Origin: Arthrobacter sp. MYb23
GTDB taxonomy: Bacteria > Actinomycetota > Actinomycetes > Actinomycetales > Micrococcaceae
NCBI RefSeq assembly: GCF_002979775.1
Contig: NZ_PCPR01000019.1
Span: forward strand, 45,070-109,069
Direction of reading: 5' to 3'
DNA length: 64,000 nucleotides
This document shows, piece by piece, positions 27,355 through 35,486 of the stretch. The position numbers and the translations under genes are program-made. How positions within the stretch are numbered: position 1 is the first letter of the stretch; the number at the start of each line of letters is the position of its first letter. The notes below the pieces were generated by a model. The model worked only from the letters and a program-made list of their open reading frames with translations, ran no database searches and was not told where the DNA came from.

Positions 27355-28053
27355 TTGACCTCCATCCCCCTGGCGGAAGCCATCAACATCGAACCCGAGA
27401 AGATCGACCTCATGGCAATCCTCATCACAGTAGGCGTGGGCCTGGCTGTGTGGATCGTGGCACGCTTCATCATCCTGCGCATCACCCGACGAGTGTCCGC
27501 GGGCAGTACGTTCTTCAAGAAGCCGCACTTCAAGTGGGTGCAACCTGCCTTCCGCGCACTGGACCACGAACGCCGCTCGCAGCGCGCAGAAACCATCGGT
27601 TCGCTGCTCACCAGCCTGGTGAGCGTCGTGGTGGTGGTGATCGTGATCATCTACGTCCTCAAATACTTGGACGTGGACGTCGCGCCGCTGTTGACCAGCG
27701 TGGGAATCCTCGGTGTAGCCATTGGTTTCGGCGCCCAACAGCTGATCCGCGACTTCCTCGCAGGAATCTTCATCACCATTGAGGACCAATATGGAATCGG
27801 CGACGTGATCGTCACCAGCGAAGTGATTGGTACCGTTGAGTCGGTGGGCCTGCGCATTACACGGGTCCGTGCTGAGGACGGAGCCATCTGGTACCTGCGC
27901 AACGGTGAAATCCTCCGTGTGGGCAACCGATCACAGGGCGACTACGTGCCGCTGGAAACCACTGACCCCAGCGACCAACCCGGCGCCGCAGCTGCGCCCG
28001 TCACAGCTGGCGCACCGCGCGTCACCAAAGCCGAGGAGAAGTCCAATGAGTAA
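27355..28053 (+). CDS. Small-conductance mechanosensitive channel (MscS) family
   Basis: Membrane channel expected to open on hypo-osmotic shock, 232 aa. Start TTG 27355 has AAGGAG 11 nt upstream. It is a minimal MscS: helices at about 20-40 and 83-103, the pore helix with GVAIGFGAQQLIRDFLAG, and a beta domain with EDQYGIGD. The usual large C-terminal vestibule is cut short, ending in an Ala/Pro-rich tail. Its last 8 bases overlap the start of the truncated haemoglobin gene, so translation of the two is likely coupled. Confidence 0.92.
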   Translation: MTSIPLAEAINIEPEKIDLMAILITVGVGLAVWIVARFIILRITRRVSAGSTFFKKPHFKWVQPAFRALDHERRSQRAETIGSLLTSLVSVVVVVIVIIYVLKYLDVDVAPLLTSVGILGVAIGFGAQQLIRDFLAGIFITIEDQYGIGDVIVTSEVIGTVESVGLRITRVRAEDGAIWYLRNGEILRVGNRSQGDYVPLETTDPSDQPGAAAAPVTAGAPRVTKAEEKSNE

Positions 28054-28522
28054 CATCGCAGGTGGGCAGCCAACGGCGCCGCAGGGCGGCCCCCGGCGCC
28101 AGTTGATGCAGAACGATCCGTTCAGCCAGCCCGCCTACACGGACAGCTTCTACGCAGCAGTTGGCGGCCACGAAACGTTTGTCAAGCTGATCGACGTCTT
28201 CTACGACGGCGTTGCCACCGATCCCCTGCTCCGGCCCATGTACCCCGAGGAAGACCTCGGACCGGCGAAGCGCCGCTTCCTGATGTTCCTTGAGCAGTAC
28301 TGGGGCGGACCCACCACTTACGGCGAGGAACGCGGCCATCCCCGGCTGCGCATGCGCCACATGCCCTTCAGGGTGACACCGGAAGCCAAGGACCGCTGGT
28401 TGTTCCACATGCGGACGGCCGTGGACTCGCTGGAGCTTTCGCCCTTGCACGAGGGCACCTTGTGGGACTACATGGAGCGGGCAGCGCTGACCATGATCAA
28501 CAGTCCTTCAGCCAGCGCCTAA
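28046..28522 (+). CDS. glbO: Group II truncated haemoglobin (trHbO)
   Basis: Haem-binding 2-on-2 globin of 158 aa. It aligns by eye with M. tuberculosis trHbO, shifted by about 30 residues: proximal His105 in RLRMRHMPF, Trp118 (G8), Tyr53 (B10) and Tyr66 (CD1). Likely roles are O2/NO/peroxide chemistry. ATG 28046 lies inside the end of the MscS gene in another frame, which makes it the second gene of a two-gene unit. An N-terminal extension of about 25 residues precedes the globin fold. Confidence 0.95.
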   Translation: MSNIAGGQPTAPQGGPRRQLMQNDPFSQPAYTDSFYAAVGGHETFVKLIDVFYDGVATDPLLRPMYPEEDLGPAKRRFLMFLEQYWGGPTTYGEERGHPRLRMRHMPFRVTPEAKDRWLFHMRTAVDSLELSPLHEGTLWDYMERAALTMINSPSASA

Positions 28523-28525
28523 GCT

Positions 28526-29197
28526 CTAGAAGCCGAGTCCCAGGCCCGCCCCGGTCCTGACCAGCACATGGCCGCGGGGTCCGCTCAGGCGGAACCAGCG
28601 GCCGTTGCGGAAGACCTTCTGCTCGGCATCACCCAGGAAACCCAAGGCGAAAGCAGCGAAGGCTGCGCCCGCCGGCAGCTCGTCCAGACCGGGCAGTTCC
28701 CGGCCCCACACTGCCGCCCTGGCGGTGTTCACCACCGGGGCGCCCGCCAGAGCGGGAACGACGCCGGCCACCTCGGCGATGCCGGCTTCCGCGGCTGACT
28801 TCAGGGCTGAGTCCGGAACTGTTCCTTGGGGTTCCCACCCGCTACGGGGTGCGCCCACGCCCGCCCAGGACTCAGAAACGGTCGACGGCGGGATGGGCAG
28901 CTCCACATCTTCGGCTCCTGATCGGGCCAGCCGGTCCATGACGGACGCGAGCGTCACGGTGACGTCCGCATGGGCAGGCTCAGCGAGCGCCATGGTCCTC
29001 AAACCAAGGATGGTGGGGGTCGATTCGCCCAGGATGCGCGGCCTCAGGACGCATACGTAAGCGGCCAGGACGTTGCCCGAGGCCTGGAGGCGGATGGCGC
29101 CGTCGTCGATGCTTTTTGCCCTGGTGACGAAGGTTCGCAGGTCTGCGAGGTCACGGGGATCGGCGAAGCGGAAGGACTGGGTCAGGACGTCTGTCAC
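28526..29197 (-). CDS. Conserved hypothetical protein
   Basis: Protein of 223 aa that I do not recognise. It starts at GTG 29197 (MTDVLTQSFRF), chosen because a TAGAGT hexamer ends 7 nt upstream and no ribosome site is visible further out. There is no signal peptide and no clear membrane segment. The middle is Ala/Pro-rich, and the C-terminus has alternating hydrophobic/glycine strands (FRLSGPRGHVLVRTGAGLGLGF). It is divergent from tesB and convergent with the globin gene, with only 3 nt between the stops. Confidence 0.75.
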   Translation of the reverse strand: MTDVLTQSFRFADPRDLADLRTFVTRAKSIDDGAIRLQASGNVLAAYVCVLRPRILGESTPTILGLRTMALAEPAHADVTVTLASVMDRLARSGAEDVELPIPPSTVSESWAGVGAPRSGWEPQGTVPDSALKSAAEAGIAEVAGVVPALAGAPVVNTARAAVWGRELPGLDELPAGAAFAAFALGFLGDAEQKVFRNGRWFRLSGPRGHVLVRTGAGLGLGF

Positions 29198-29204
29198 ATC
29201 ATCG

Positions 29205-29210
29205 ACTCTA
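29205..29210 (-). promoter_or_regulatory. -10 hexamer TAGAGT, leaderless start of hypothetical gene
   Basis: Ends 7 nt before the minus-strand GTG at 29197. Confidence 0.55.
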
Positions 29211-29248
29211 CCGGCATGTCCCCGGTTGAGAGGGGTCGGAGCGGCGTC

Positions 29249-29254
29249 TAAAGT
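29249..29254 (+). promoter_or_regulatory. -10 hexamer TAAAGT, leaderless start of tesB
   Basis: Ends 6 nt before ATG 29261. It lies back to back with the TAGAGT element at 29205, giving a compact divergent promoter. Confidence 0.65.
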
Positions 29255-29260
29255 CGAACC

Positions 29261-30166
29261 ATGACTGAGACGAACGCTGGCCTCGAGGTGGAAGCACCCG
29301 TAGAAGACCCCATGGAAGTGCTGATCGGCCTGCTGGACCTCGGTGACTTTGACGGCGCCCGGACCAACGAGGACATCTTCCTGGGCCCGTCCCAAAGGCA
29401 ACCCCGGCATCGTGTTTTCGGTGGCCAGGTTCTGGCGCAGTCCATGGTTGCAGGCATGCGGACCGTGGAGCCGGATCGGGTGGCGCACTCCATGCACGGC
29501 TACTTCCTGCGTCCAGGTGATGCCAACAAGCCCATCACCTTCGGGGTGGAGAGGCTTCGGGACGGCCGGTCTTTCTCCGCCCGCCGTGTCCACGCCTACC
29601 AGGACGGGGTGCCGATCCTTTCCATGATCGCTTCCTTCCAGGTGGAAGACAGCGGCTTGGACCATCAGTCGCAGATGCCCGAAGGCATCCCGGATCCGGA
29701 ATCCCTTCCCAGCACTGCTGAGTTGCTGTCCCAGTTCGACCATCCCATGGCGCGCCACATGTCTTCCGAGCGGCCCTTTGACGTCCGGCACATCGATCCC
29801 GCCCTGTATGTGTCCCCGCCCGCCGATCACGTGGCCACCAACGCTGTCTGGATGAAGACCATGGGCCCCCTCCCGGATGACCACAACCTCCACCGGGCAG
29901 CACTGGCGTACGCGAGCGACTACACCCTGTTGGAGCCCATTCTCCGTGCGCACGGCCTCGCGTGGATGACACCGGGAATGAGCGTCGCCAGCCTTGACCA
30001 CGCCATGTGGTGGCACCGCCCCGTGCGTGTGGATGAGTGGATGCTTTACGTCCAGGAATCCCCCAGTGCCCAAGGCGCCCGTGGACTCGCCACCGGACGT
30101 ATCTTCAACCGGGACGGCGTTCACGTTGCCACGGTGGCACAGGAGGGCATGGTGCGGATTCCGTAG
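29261..30166 (+). CDS. tesB: Acyl-CoA thioesterase II
   Basis: Hydrolyses acyl-CoA to free acid and CoA, 301 aa with two hot-dog domains. TesB landmarks are VFGGQVLAQS in the first domain and, in the second, the catalytic Asp in AYASDYTLLEP, the SLDHAMWWHRP segment with the catalytic hydroxyl residue, and a final Gln in VAQEGMVRIP. The length matches the family. It ends at a bidirectional terminator. Confidence 0.96.
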   Translation: MTETNAGLEVEAPVEDPMEVLIGLLDLGDFDGARTNEDIFLGPSQRQPRHRVFGGQVLAQSMVAGMRTVEPDRVAHSMHGYFLRPGDANKPITFGVERLRDGRSFSARRVHAYQDGVPILSMIASFQVEDSGLDHQSQMPEGIPDPESLPSTAELLSQFDHPMARHMSSERPFDVRHIDPALYVSPPADHVATNAVWMKTMGPLPDDHNLHRAALAYASDYTLLEPILRAHGLAWMTPGMSVASLDHAMWWHRPVRVDEWMLYVQESPSAQGARGLATGRIFNRDGVHVATVAQEGMVRIP

Positions 30167-30196
30167 CTCGGTGTCTCCGCAGCCTATTTGTTAAAG

Positions 30197-30232
30197 CCAA
30201 GAGGCCAGTCCCTGTCGGGACCGGCCTCTTGG
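30197..30232. terminator. Bidirectional terminator between tesB and ettA
   Basis: CCAAGAGGCC...GGCCTCTTGG, a 16-bp stem (30197-30212 against 30217-30232) with one G-T wobble and a 4-nt loop. Confidence 0.88.
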
Positions 30233-30248
30233 TGGTTGCGGCTGAGTA

Positions 30249-31931
30249 TTAGTCGCGGGTCAGGCGGCGGTGCGTCACACGGTGCGGCTTTGCGGCATCG
30301 GGGCCCAAGCGCTCCACTTTGTTCTCCTCGTAGGAGTCGAAGTTGCCTTCGAACCAGTACCACTTGGAGGGGTTCTCGTCGTCACCTTCGTAGGCGAGGA
30401 TGTGGGTGGCCACCCGGTCCAGGAACCAGCGATCGTGCGATACCACTACAGCGCAGCCCGGGAATTCGAGAAGGGCGTTCTCGAGGCTGCCCAAGGTTTC
30501 GACGTCGAGGTCGTTAGTAGGTTCGTCAAGGAGGAGAAGGTTGCCACCCTGCTTGAGCGTCAGTGCCAGGTTGAGGCGGTTGCGCTCACCACCGGAGAGC
30601 ACACCGGCCTTCTTCTGCTGGTCCGGGCCCTTGAAACCAAAAGCGGAAACGTAGGCTCGCGAAGGCATTTCAACGTGACCGACCTGAAGGAAATCATGGC
30701 CTTCGGAAACAACTTCCCAGAGGGACTTGTTGGGATCGATACCGCCACGGGACTGGTCCACATAGGAGATCTTCACGGACTCGCCGATCTTGAGCTCACC
30801 ATCGTCCAAAGGCTCCATGCCAACGATCGTCTTGAACAGCGTGGACTTACCCACACCGTTGGGGCCGATGACGCCCACAATGCCGTTGCGGGGCAGAGAG
30901 AAGGAGAGGCCATCGATCAGTACTCTATCGTCGAAGCCCTTCTTCAGGTTCTTGGCCTCGATGACCAAGGAGCCCAGGCGCGGTCCCGGCGGAATCTGGA
31001 TCTCTTCGAAGTCCAGCTTGCGGGTGCGGTCAGCCTCTGCGGCCATTTCCTCATAGCGGGCCAGACGGGCCTTTGACTTGGTCTGGCGGCCCTTGGCGTT
31101 GGAGCGCACCCACTCAAGTTCTTCGGTAAGGCGCTTGGAGAGCTTCGCGTCCTTCTTGCCCTGGACCTCAAGGCGGGCTTTCTTCTTCTCCAAGTAGGTG
31201 GAGTAGTTGCCCTCGTACGGGTAGAGGTGCCCGCGGTCGACTTCTGCAATCCATTCAGCCACGTGATCCAGGAAGTAGCGATCGTGGGTCACGGCAAGAA
31301 CTGCGCCGGGGTACTGGGAGAGGTGCTGCTCCAGCCAAAGGACGCTCTCAGCGTCCAAGTGGTTGGTGGGCTCGTCAAGGAGCAAAAGGTCAGGCTTCTG
31401 CAAGAGAAGCTTGCAGAGCGCTACGCGGCGGCGTTCACCACCGGAGAGGACGGTGACATCGGAGTCAGCCGGCGGGCAGCGCAGCGCATCCATGGCCTGC
31501 TCAAGCTGGGAATCAATATCCCAGGCATCCGCGGCATCAATGGCCTCCTGAAGCTTGCCCATCTCATCCAGAAGCGTCTCGTAGTCGGCATCCGGGTTGG
31601 CCATTTCTTCGGAGATCTCATTGAAGCGCTGGATCTTGCCATAGATCTCGCCAACACCCTCCTGGACGTTGCCCAGGACGGTCTTCTCCTCGTTCAGCGG
31701 CGGTTCCTGCAGGAGGATGCCCACGGTGTAGCCGGGGCTCAGGCGGGCCTCGCCGTTTGACGGGGTGTCCAGTCCGGCCATGATCTTCAGGATGGTGGAC
31801 TTACCAGCACCGTTCGGGCCCACAACGCCAATCTTCGCGCCAGGGTAGAACGACATGCTGACATCGTCCAGAATAAGTTTGTCGCCAACGGCCTTGCGAG
31901 CCTTGGTCATTGTGTAAATGAATTCCGCCAT
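30249..31931 (-). CDS. ettA: Energy-dependent translational throttle protein EttA (ABC-F)
   Basis: Soluble ATPase with two ABC domains that binds the ribosomal E site and couples elongation to the ATP/ADP ratio, 560 aa. Walker A motifs are GPNGAGKS and GPNGVGKS; signature motifs are LSGGERRRVALC and LSGGERNRLNLA; the linker between the domains is highly charged. No membrane segments are present. The ATG at 31931 lies 7 nt after TAGATT. Length and lack of extensions separate it from antibiotic-resistance ABC-F proteins. Confidence 0.96.
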   Translation of the reverse strand: MAEFIYTMTKARKAVGDKLILDDVSMSFYPGAKIGVVGPNGAGKSTILKIMAGLDTPSNGEARLSPGYTVGILLQEPPLNEEKTVLGNVQEGVGEIYGKIQRFNEISEEMANPDADYETLLDEMGKLQEAIDAADAWDIDSQLEQAMDALRCPPADSDVTVLSGGERRRVALCKLLLQKPDLLLLDEPTNHLDAESVLWLEQHLSQYPGAVLAVTHDRYFLDHVAEWIAEVDRGHLYPYEGNYSTYLEKKKARLEVQGKKDAKLSKRLTEELEWVRSNAKGRQTKSKARLARYEEMAAEADRTRKLDFEEIQIPPGPRLGSLVIEAKNLKKGFDDRVLIDGLSFSLPRNGIVGVIGPNGVGKSTLFKTIVGMEPLDDGELKIGESVKISYVDQSRGGIDPNKSLWEVVSEGHDFLQVGHVEMPSRAYVSAFGFKGPDQQKKAGVLSGGERNRLNLALTLKQGGNLLLLDEPTNDLDVETLGSLENALLEFPGCAVVVSHDRWFLDRVATHILAYEGDDENPSKWYWFEGNFDSYEENKVERLGPDAAKPHRVTHRRLTRD

Positions 31932-31938
31932 GCCCTTA

Positions 31939-31944
31939 AATCTA
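31939..31944 (-). promoter_or_regulatory. -10 hexamer TAGATT, leaderless start of ettA
   Basis: Ends 7 nt before the minus-strand ATG at 31931. Confidence 0.55.
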
Positions 31945-31987
31945 ATGGGTAGGCGTACTTAACTCACATTCGAGCGCTGCGATGGAA

Positions 31988-32479
31988 CTAGCGGGCGTCT
32001 CCCACGAAGCACTTTCCGGTGGCCAACACGGGCAGCACCGTGACCACTACCCCGCCATCGCGGATCTGCCCCATGATGCAACTATCGCCCGTCCGAGCCG
32101 CAGCTTCCATGGCGTCAACGTCCAGCCCGGTAGGTGTTCGGCTCACGGACACCTCAACATTGTCTTTGGGGATGCCCGCGGAGACCAAGGCAGCCCTTAG
32201 AGCTTCCCGGTCCGGCTTGGGGTTGCCGGCAACCAGGGTTTTCAGGGTGGACTCCACGGCCGATGTGGTTGCCGCAACAGCCGGATCAACCGTGGCTGTG
32301 GCTTCCGGGCTGACTGTCTGGGAAGGGGAAGCCGCAGGCTGCTCGGTGGAAGAACCCGGCGCTGCCGTGCATGCCGTCATGGTCAATGCAGCAACAATCA
32401 TCAGCATCATTCCGGCGACGCCGACTCTCGATACGTCTTTTGCCCTGCCGTTTGCCTGTGCGGTTCGCCTGCTCATCAC
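31988..32479 (-). CDS. Secreted lipoprotein, DUF6993-like
   Basis: Lipoprotein of 163 aa. Arg-rich N-terminus, hydrophobic segment (VGVAGMMLMIVAALTM) and lipobox ending MTAC, so lipidation at about Cys37. A Ser/Thr/Pro-rich linker leads to a domain of about 90 residues with two cysteines (GDSCIMG and GKCFVGD) that could form a disulfide outside the membrane. Function unknown. The start is GTG 32479 or the adjacent ATG; CAGAAT ends 6 nt before the GTG. Confidence 0.85.
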   Translation of the reverse strand: MMSRRTAQANGRAKDVSRVGVAGMMLMIVAALTMTACTAAPGSSTEQPAASPSQTVSPEATATVDPAVAATTSAVESTLKTLVAGNPKPDREALRAALVSAGIPKDNVEVSVSRTPTGLDVDAMEAAARTGDSCIMGQIRDGGVVVTVLPVLATGKCFVGDAR

Positions 32480-32585
32480 CTAGCCATTCTGCCATTCGCC
32501 GGTGGATGCACCATTCACGTGGCGCACTGACCGGCGTAGCGTTTCATCAGATGGGTTCGCAGGTGACGAAAGGTGGGGCTTCACA

Positions 32586-33035
32586 ATGAGCGAAAAAATC
32601 CAGGATGCTGTCGCGTCGACCACTATTGCTGCCCCGCGGCAAAGGGTGTGGGAGGCGCTGACTGATCCGGCTCTCATTCAGCAATATTTCCTGGGCACCA
32701 AAGTCACCACGACGTGGCGGGTAGGCGATCCGATCACCTACTCTGGCGAGTACAACGGCAAGCCGTACCAGGACACGGGAACGATCCTTGCTTTCGATCC
32801 TCCGACGTTGCTGAGGACCACACATTACAGTCCATCCTCGGGGCTTCCGGACACTCCCGAGAACAACCACACCGTCGACTACAGGGTGTCTGAAGACTCT
32901 GACGGAGCTGAGGATTCCGGTCTTACTACCGTAACCATCAGGCAGGGCAACAATTCGAATCAGGAGGAAGTGGAGCAATCCACCGCAACCTGGCAACTGG
33001 TTCTTAAAAACCTCAAGGAACTTCTCGAGTCATAG
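32586..33035 (+). CDS. SRPBCC (AHSA1-like) domain protein
   Basis: Protein of 149 aa with a START/Bet v1-type fold of the activator-of-Hsp90 homologue group: N-terminal TTIAAPRQRVWEALTDP, central YSGEYNGKPYQDTGTI, and the C-terminal helix ATWQLVLKNLKELLES. Such proteins bind hydrophobic ligands, often unknown. I start at ATG 32586 (MSEKIQD), which has GGTGGGG 7 nt upstream, rather than at the in-frame ATG 28 codons earlier. It is followed by its own terminator. Confidence 0.9.
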   Translation: MSEKIQDAVASTTIAAPRQRVWEALTDPALIQQYFLGTKVTTTWRVGDPITYSGEYNGKPYQDTGTILAFDPPTLLRTTHYSPSSGLPDTPENNHTVDYRVSEDSDGAEDSGLTTVTIRQGNNSNQEEVEQSTATWQLVLKNLKELLES

Positions 33036-33045
33036 CCTTAAGGGG

Positions 33046-33082
33046 CTACCCCCTTGGACATGACTCCAAGGGGGTAGTTTTT
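33046..33082 (+). terminator. Intrinsic terminator of SRPBCC gene
   Basis: A 13-bp perfect stem (33046-33058 against 33065-33077), 6-nt loop and a run of five T. Confidence 0.95.
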
Positions 33083-33083
33083 G

Positions 33084-33156
33084 TGCCCCAGGAGGGAATC
33101 GAACCCCCGACCGGCGGATTAGAAGGCCGCTGCTCTATCCCCTGAGCTACTGGGGC
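33084..33156 (-). tRNA. tRNA-Arg (anticodon TCT)
   Basis: A 73-nt cloverleaf on the minus strand: acceptor GCCCCAG/CTGGGGC with discriminator A, D stem GCTC/GAGC, anticodon loop CTTCTAA, T arm GGGGG-TTCGATT-CCCTC. The loop-proximal pair of the anticodon stem (31-39) is C against T, a mismatch. Confidence 0.94.
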
Positions 33157-33277
33157 GCACTAACGCCATGACCACTGTGGGCCGCTGGCGCCACAAAGAG
33201 TTTACAGTGCGATCGCCCGACAGCCTGCCACCACACGCAATCAGCTTCTACTCCTCCACAGCGGCTGTATCGCCACG

Positions 33278-33291
33278 GTTATGCACATAAC
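33278..33291. repeat. GTTATG-CA-CATAAC inverted repeat upstream of ssb
   Basis: Perfect 6+2+6 inverted repeat about 85 bp before the ssb ATG, in the only long spacer (33157-33376) around it. Possible operator or promoter element; no further evidence. Confidence 0.5.
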
Positions 33292-33376
33292 TGATCTTGG
33301 CACTCCCCTCCCTGTCTTCCCTGGATGAAGCTGAAAGAGCCGGACAGGCACTTCCCTACACCGAGAAGGACCACCA

Positions 33377-33931
33377 ATGAATGACATGATCAGCGTCCGG
33401 GGCTTCGTGGCCTCGGAGGTCAAGAGCTCCACCACTACGCGGGGCACTGCCACCGCATCATTCCGCCTTGGAACCACGGAGCGCCGCTATGATCGCGCTA
33501 CCAGCACCTGGGTGGACGGAAACACCAACTGGTACACCGTTCAGTCATTCCGCTTCCTCGCCGGGCATGTTGGATGCAGCATCAAAAAGGGACAACGGGT
33601 GCTCGTCATGGGGAGGCTACGGCTGCGGCAATGGGAACATGAGGGCCGCGTCTACCATGTGGCCGAAATCGATGCCGAATCGGTAGGGCATGACCTCATG
33701 TGGGGCTCTGCCAACTTCACCCGAATGAATGGCACCTCAGCCCCTGCTGACTCGGCACCTCCTGTGGAAGCGCCCGGGACCCCTGACAGCAACAATGAGT
33801 GGGACCCCGAAGACCAGGGGACAAATCCGCCCGAAGACGTATCCATCGCCAGCACCATCGACAACCCAGACGGTACCGGCCCTCTACTGGTCAACACCAC
33901 AACGGGGGAATTGGTGGGTGCCGGCGTTTGA
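33377..33931 (+). CDS. ssb: Single-stranded DNA-binding protein (paralogue)
   Basis: OB-fold protein of 184 aa with family landmarks: N-terminal ISVRGFVASEV, TASFRLGTTERR, NWYTVQSFR and KGQRVLVMGRLRLRQW. The C-terminal 70 residues are acidic and Pro/Thr-rich, but the protein ends TGELVGAGV and lacks the acidic DDDIPF-type tip that recruits partner proteins in the main SSB. It is therefore probably a secondary SSB. A ribosome site (AGAAGGA) precedes ATG 33377. Confidence 0.92.
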   Translation: MNDMISVRGFVASEVKSSTTTRGTATASFRLGTTERRYDRATSTWVDGNTNWYTVQSFRFLAGHVGCSIKKGQRVLVMGRLRLRQWEHEGRVYHVAEIDAESVGHDLMWGSANFTRMNGTSAPADSAPPVEAPGTPDSNNEWDPEDQGTNPPEDVSIASTIDNPDGTGPLLVNTTTGELVGAGV

Positions 33932-33982
33932 CCGGCGCGCCAAGACTCGGAGGCCTGCGGGACCAGCCCTGCGTGCCGGGCC

Positions 33983-33988
33983 TATTCT
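33983..33988 (+). promoter_or_regulatory. -10 hexamer TATTCT, leaderless start of GNAT gene
   Basis: Ends 6 nt before ATG 33995. Confidence 0.6.
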
Positions 33989-33994
33989 GGGTCC

Positions 33995-34591
33995 ATGCCA
34001 CACGACCATGCTCCTGCGAGGATCGAAACGGCTCCTGCTACCTGGGCGGCCGTTGAGGAATTGTTCGGAACCAAGGGCGAACCGTCCCGGTGCTGGTGCC
34101 GGTGGTTCGCCCTTACCGCCAAAGACTGGACCAGTTCATCGCCGGGTGACCGTAAGGAATTGTTGAAGTCAGCGTTCCAAACAGGCCCGGCGCCCGGCGT
34201 TCTGGCGTTCCGGGATGGACACCCAGTCGGCTGGTGCGCAGTAGAACCGCGGCAAAGTTATCCGCGGCTGAAGAGATCGCAGGTGCTCAGGGCAGGGGCT
34301 GATGCAGCCACCGAAGACCGAGCTGATCTGTGGGCAGTTAGTTGCTTCGTCGTGGCACCTCAGCACAGGCGGACCGGCGTCTCCACCGCGCTGCTGTCTG
34401 CAGCGGTTGACCATGCTTTCCATCACGGCGCTAACGTGATTGAGGCCTATCCGGTGGATACTGATCAACGAACCAAGGCGACAGCCTCGGACTTGTTCCA
34501 CGGCGCACTCTCGCTTTTCACGGCAGCCGGCTTCCGTGCAGTATCCGAATCAGTCCTGGGCCGGCCAGTTGTGCGGCTCCACAAACAGTAG
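33995..34591 (+). CDS. GNAT family N-acetyltransferase
   Basis: Acetyl-CoA-dependent transferase, 198 aa. The acetyl-CoA-binding region is recognisable in LWAVSCFVVAPQHRRTGVSTALLSAAVDHA (Q/R-x-x-G-x-x/G type). An unusual cysteine/tryptophan cluster near residue 30 (SRCWCRWF) is typical of one GNAT subgroup. The substrate is unknown. It follows ssb by 63 nt but has its own leaderless promoter. Confidence 0.88.
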   Translation: MPHDHAPARIETAPATWAAVEELFGTKGEPSRCWCRWFALTAKDWTSSSPGDRKELLKSAFQTGPAPGVLAFRDGHPVGWCAVEPRQSYPRLKRSQVLRAGADAATEDRADLWAVSCFVVAPQHRRTGVSTALLSAAVDHAFHHGANVIEAYPVDTDQRTKATASDLFHGALSLFTAAGFRAVSESVLGRPVVRLHKQ

Positions 34592-34618
34592 AGCGGTTCA
34601 TTAGACCGGAGGTCTCGC

Positions 34619-35386
34619 TTACGGCAGCGTCAGGATGACCGGCCCCTCCGCGGTGATAGCTATGGTGTGTTCACTGTGGGCGGCGCGTCGGCCGTTTGCT
34701 GAACGAAGAGTCCATTCGTCCTCGTCGTGGTAATAGTCGTCCTTGCCGCCCAGTATCAACATGGGTTCAATGGCAATGACCAGACCGGCTTCGAGCTTCA
34801 TGCCCCGGCCAGGCCGGCCCAGGTTGGGAACGGGAGGCTCGGCATGCATTGTCCGGCCGATGCCATGCCCACCATGATCAGCCAACAACCCAAAGCCCGC
34901 GCGTTTCGCCTCACCGCCGATTGCATAGGCAAGGTCACCCATCTTGTTGCCGACACGGGCTGCGTCGATGCCGCGCGCGAGTGCCGCCTCTGTGGCTTCC
35001 ACCAGGTCCTGGTCCTCCGGGTCAGCGGTGCCTACAACAAAGCTGACGGCCGCATCACCACACCAGCCTTCCAGGAAAGCGCCGCAATCAACGCTGAGCA
35101 GATCGCCGTCCTCCAGAACGTATCCATTGGGGATCCCGTGGACCACGGCGTCGTTGACGCTGGTACAAATCACGCCCGGGAACGGAACTGCCGCCCACCG
35201 CGGATGGTAATCGAGGAAGGCGGGCTTGGCTCCGGCGTCGGAGATCACGGCTGCTGCGACGTCGTCGAGCTCCTTAAGCGAAATGCCCACGGCAGCCTGC
35301 TCCCGCACGGCGGACAGTGCATTGGCCACAATGCGGCCGGCCTCACGCATCATCGCAATCTGGTCCGGTGATTTCAGCATCGACAT
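34619..35386 (-). CDS. map: Methionine aminopeptidase, type I
   Basis: Removes N-terminal Met from nascent proteins, 255 aa. Metal ligands are visible in LLSVDCGAFLEGWCGDAAVSF (two Asp), in the His of ADHGGHGIGRTMH, and in the Glu of IAIEPML and AAHSEHTIAI. It lacks the N-terminal zinc-finger/SH3 extension found in some actinobacterial paralogues. The ATG at 35386 is 6 nt after TAGAGT; a second ATG two codons later is less favoured. The deformylase gene is about 3.5 kb away. Confidence 0.97.
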   Translation of the reverse strand: MSMLKSPDQIAMMREAGRIVANALSAVREQAAVGISLKELDDVAAAVISDAGAKPAFLDYHPRWAAVPFPGVICTSVNDAVVHGIPNGYVLEDGDLLSVDCGAFLEGWCGDAAVSFVVGTADPEDQDLVEATEAALARGIDAARVGNKMGDLAYAIGGEAKRAGFGLLADHGGHGIGRTMHAEPPVPNLGRPGRGMKLEAGLVIAIEPMLILGGKDDYYHDEDEWTLRSANGRRAAHSEHTIAITAEGPVILTLP

Positions 35387-35392
35387 ACGCCC

Positions 35393-35398
35393 ACTCTA
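35393..35398 (-). promoter_or_regulatory. -10 hexamer TAGAGT, leaderless start of map
   Basis: Ends 6 nt before the minus-strand ATG at 35386. Confidence 0.65.
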
Positions 35399-35474
35399 CG
35401 GCTGCCCTTCAGCGGGAGCGAGGCCCGCGGGGCCGACGGTCATCGTTGGAACCCTGCTGGCCCAATACCCGCCC

Positions 35475-35480
35475 TAGAGT
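35475..35480 (+). promoter_or_regulatory. -10 hexamer TAGAGT, leaderless start of AlkD-like gene
   Basis: Ends 6 nt before ATG 35487. Confidence 0.65.
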
Positions 35481-35486
35481 TATGGC

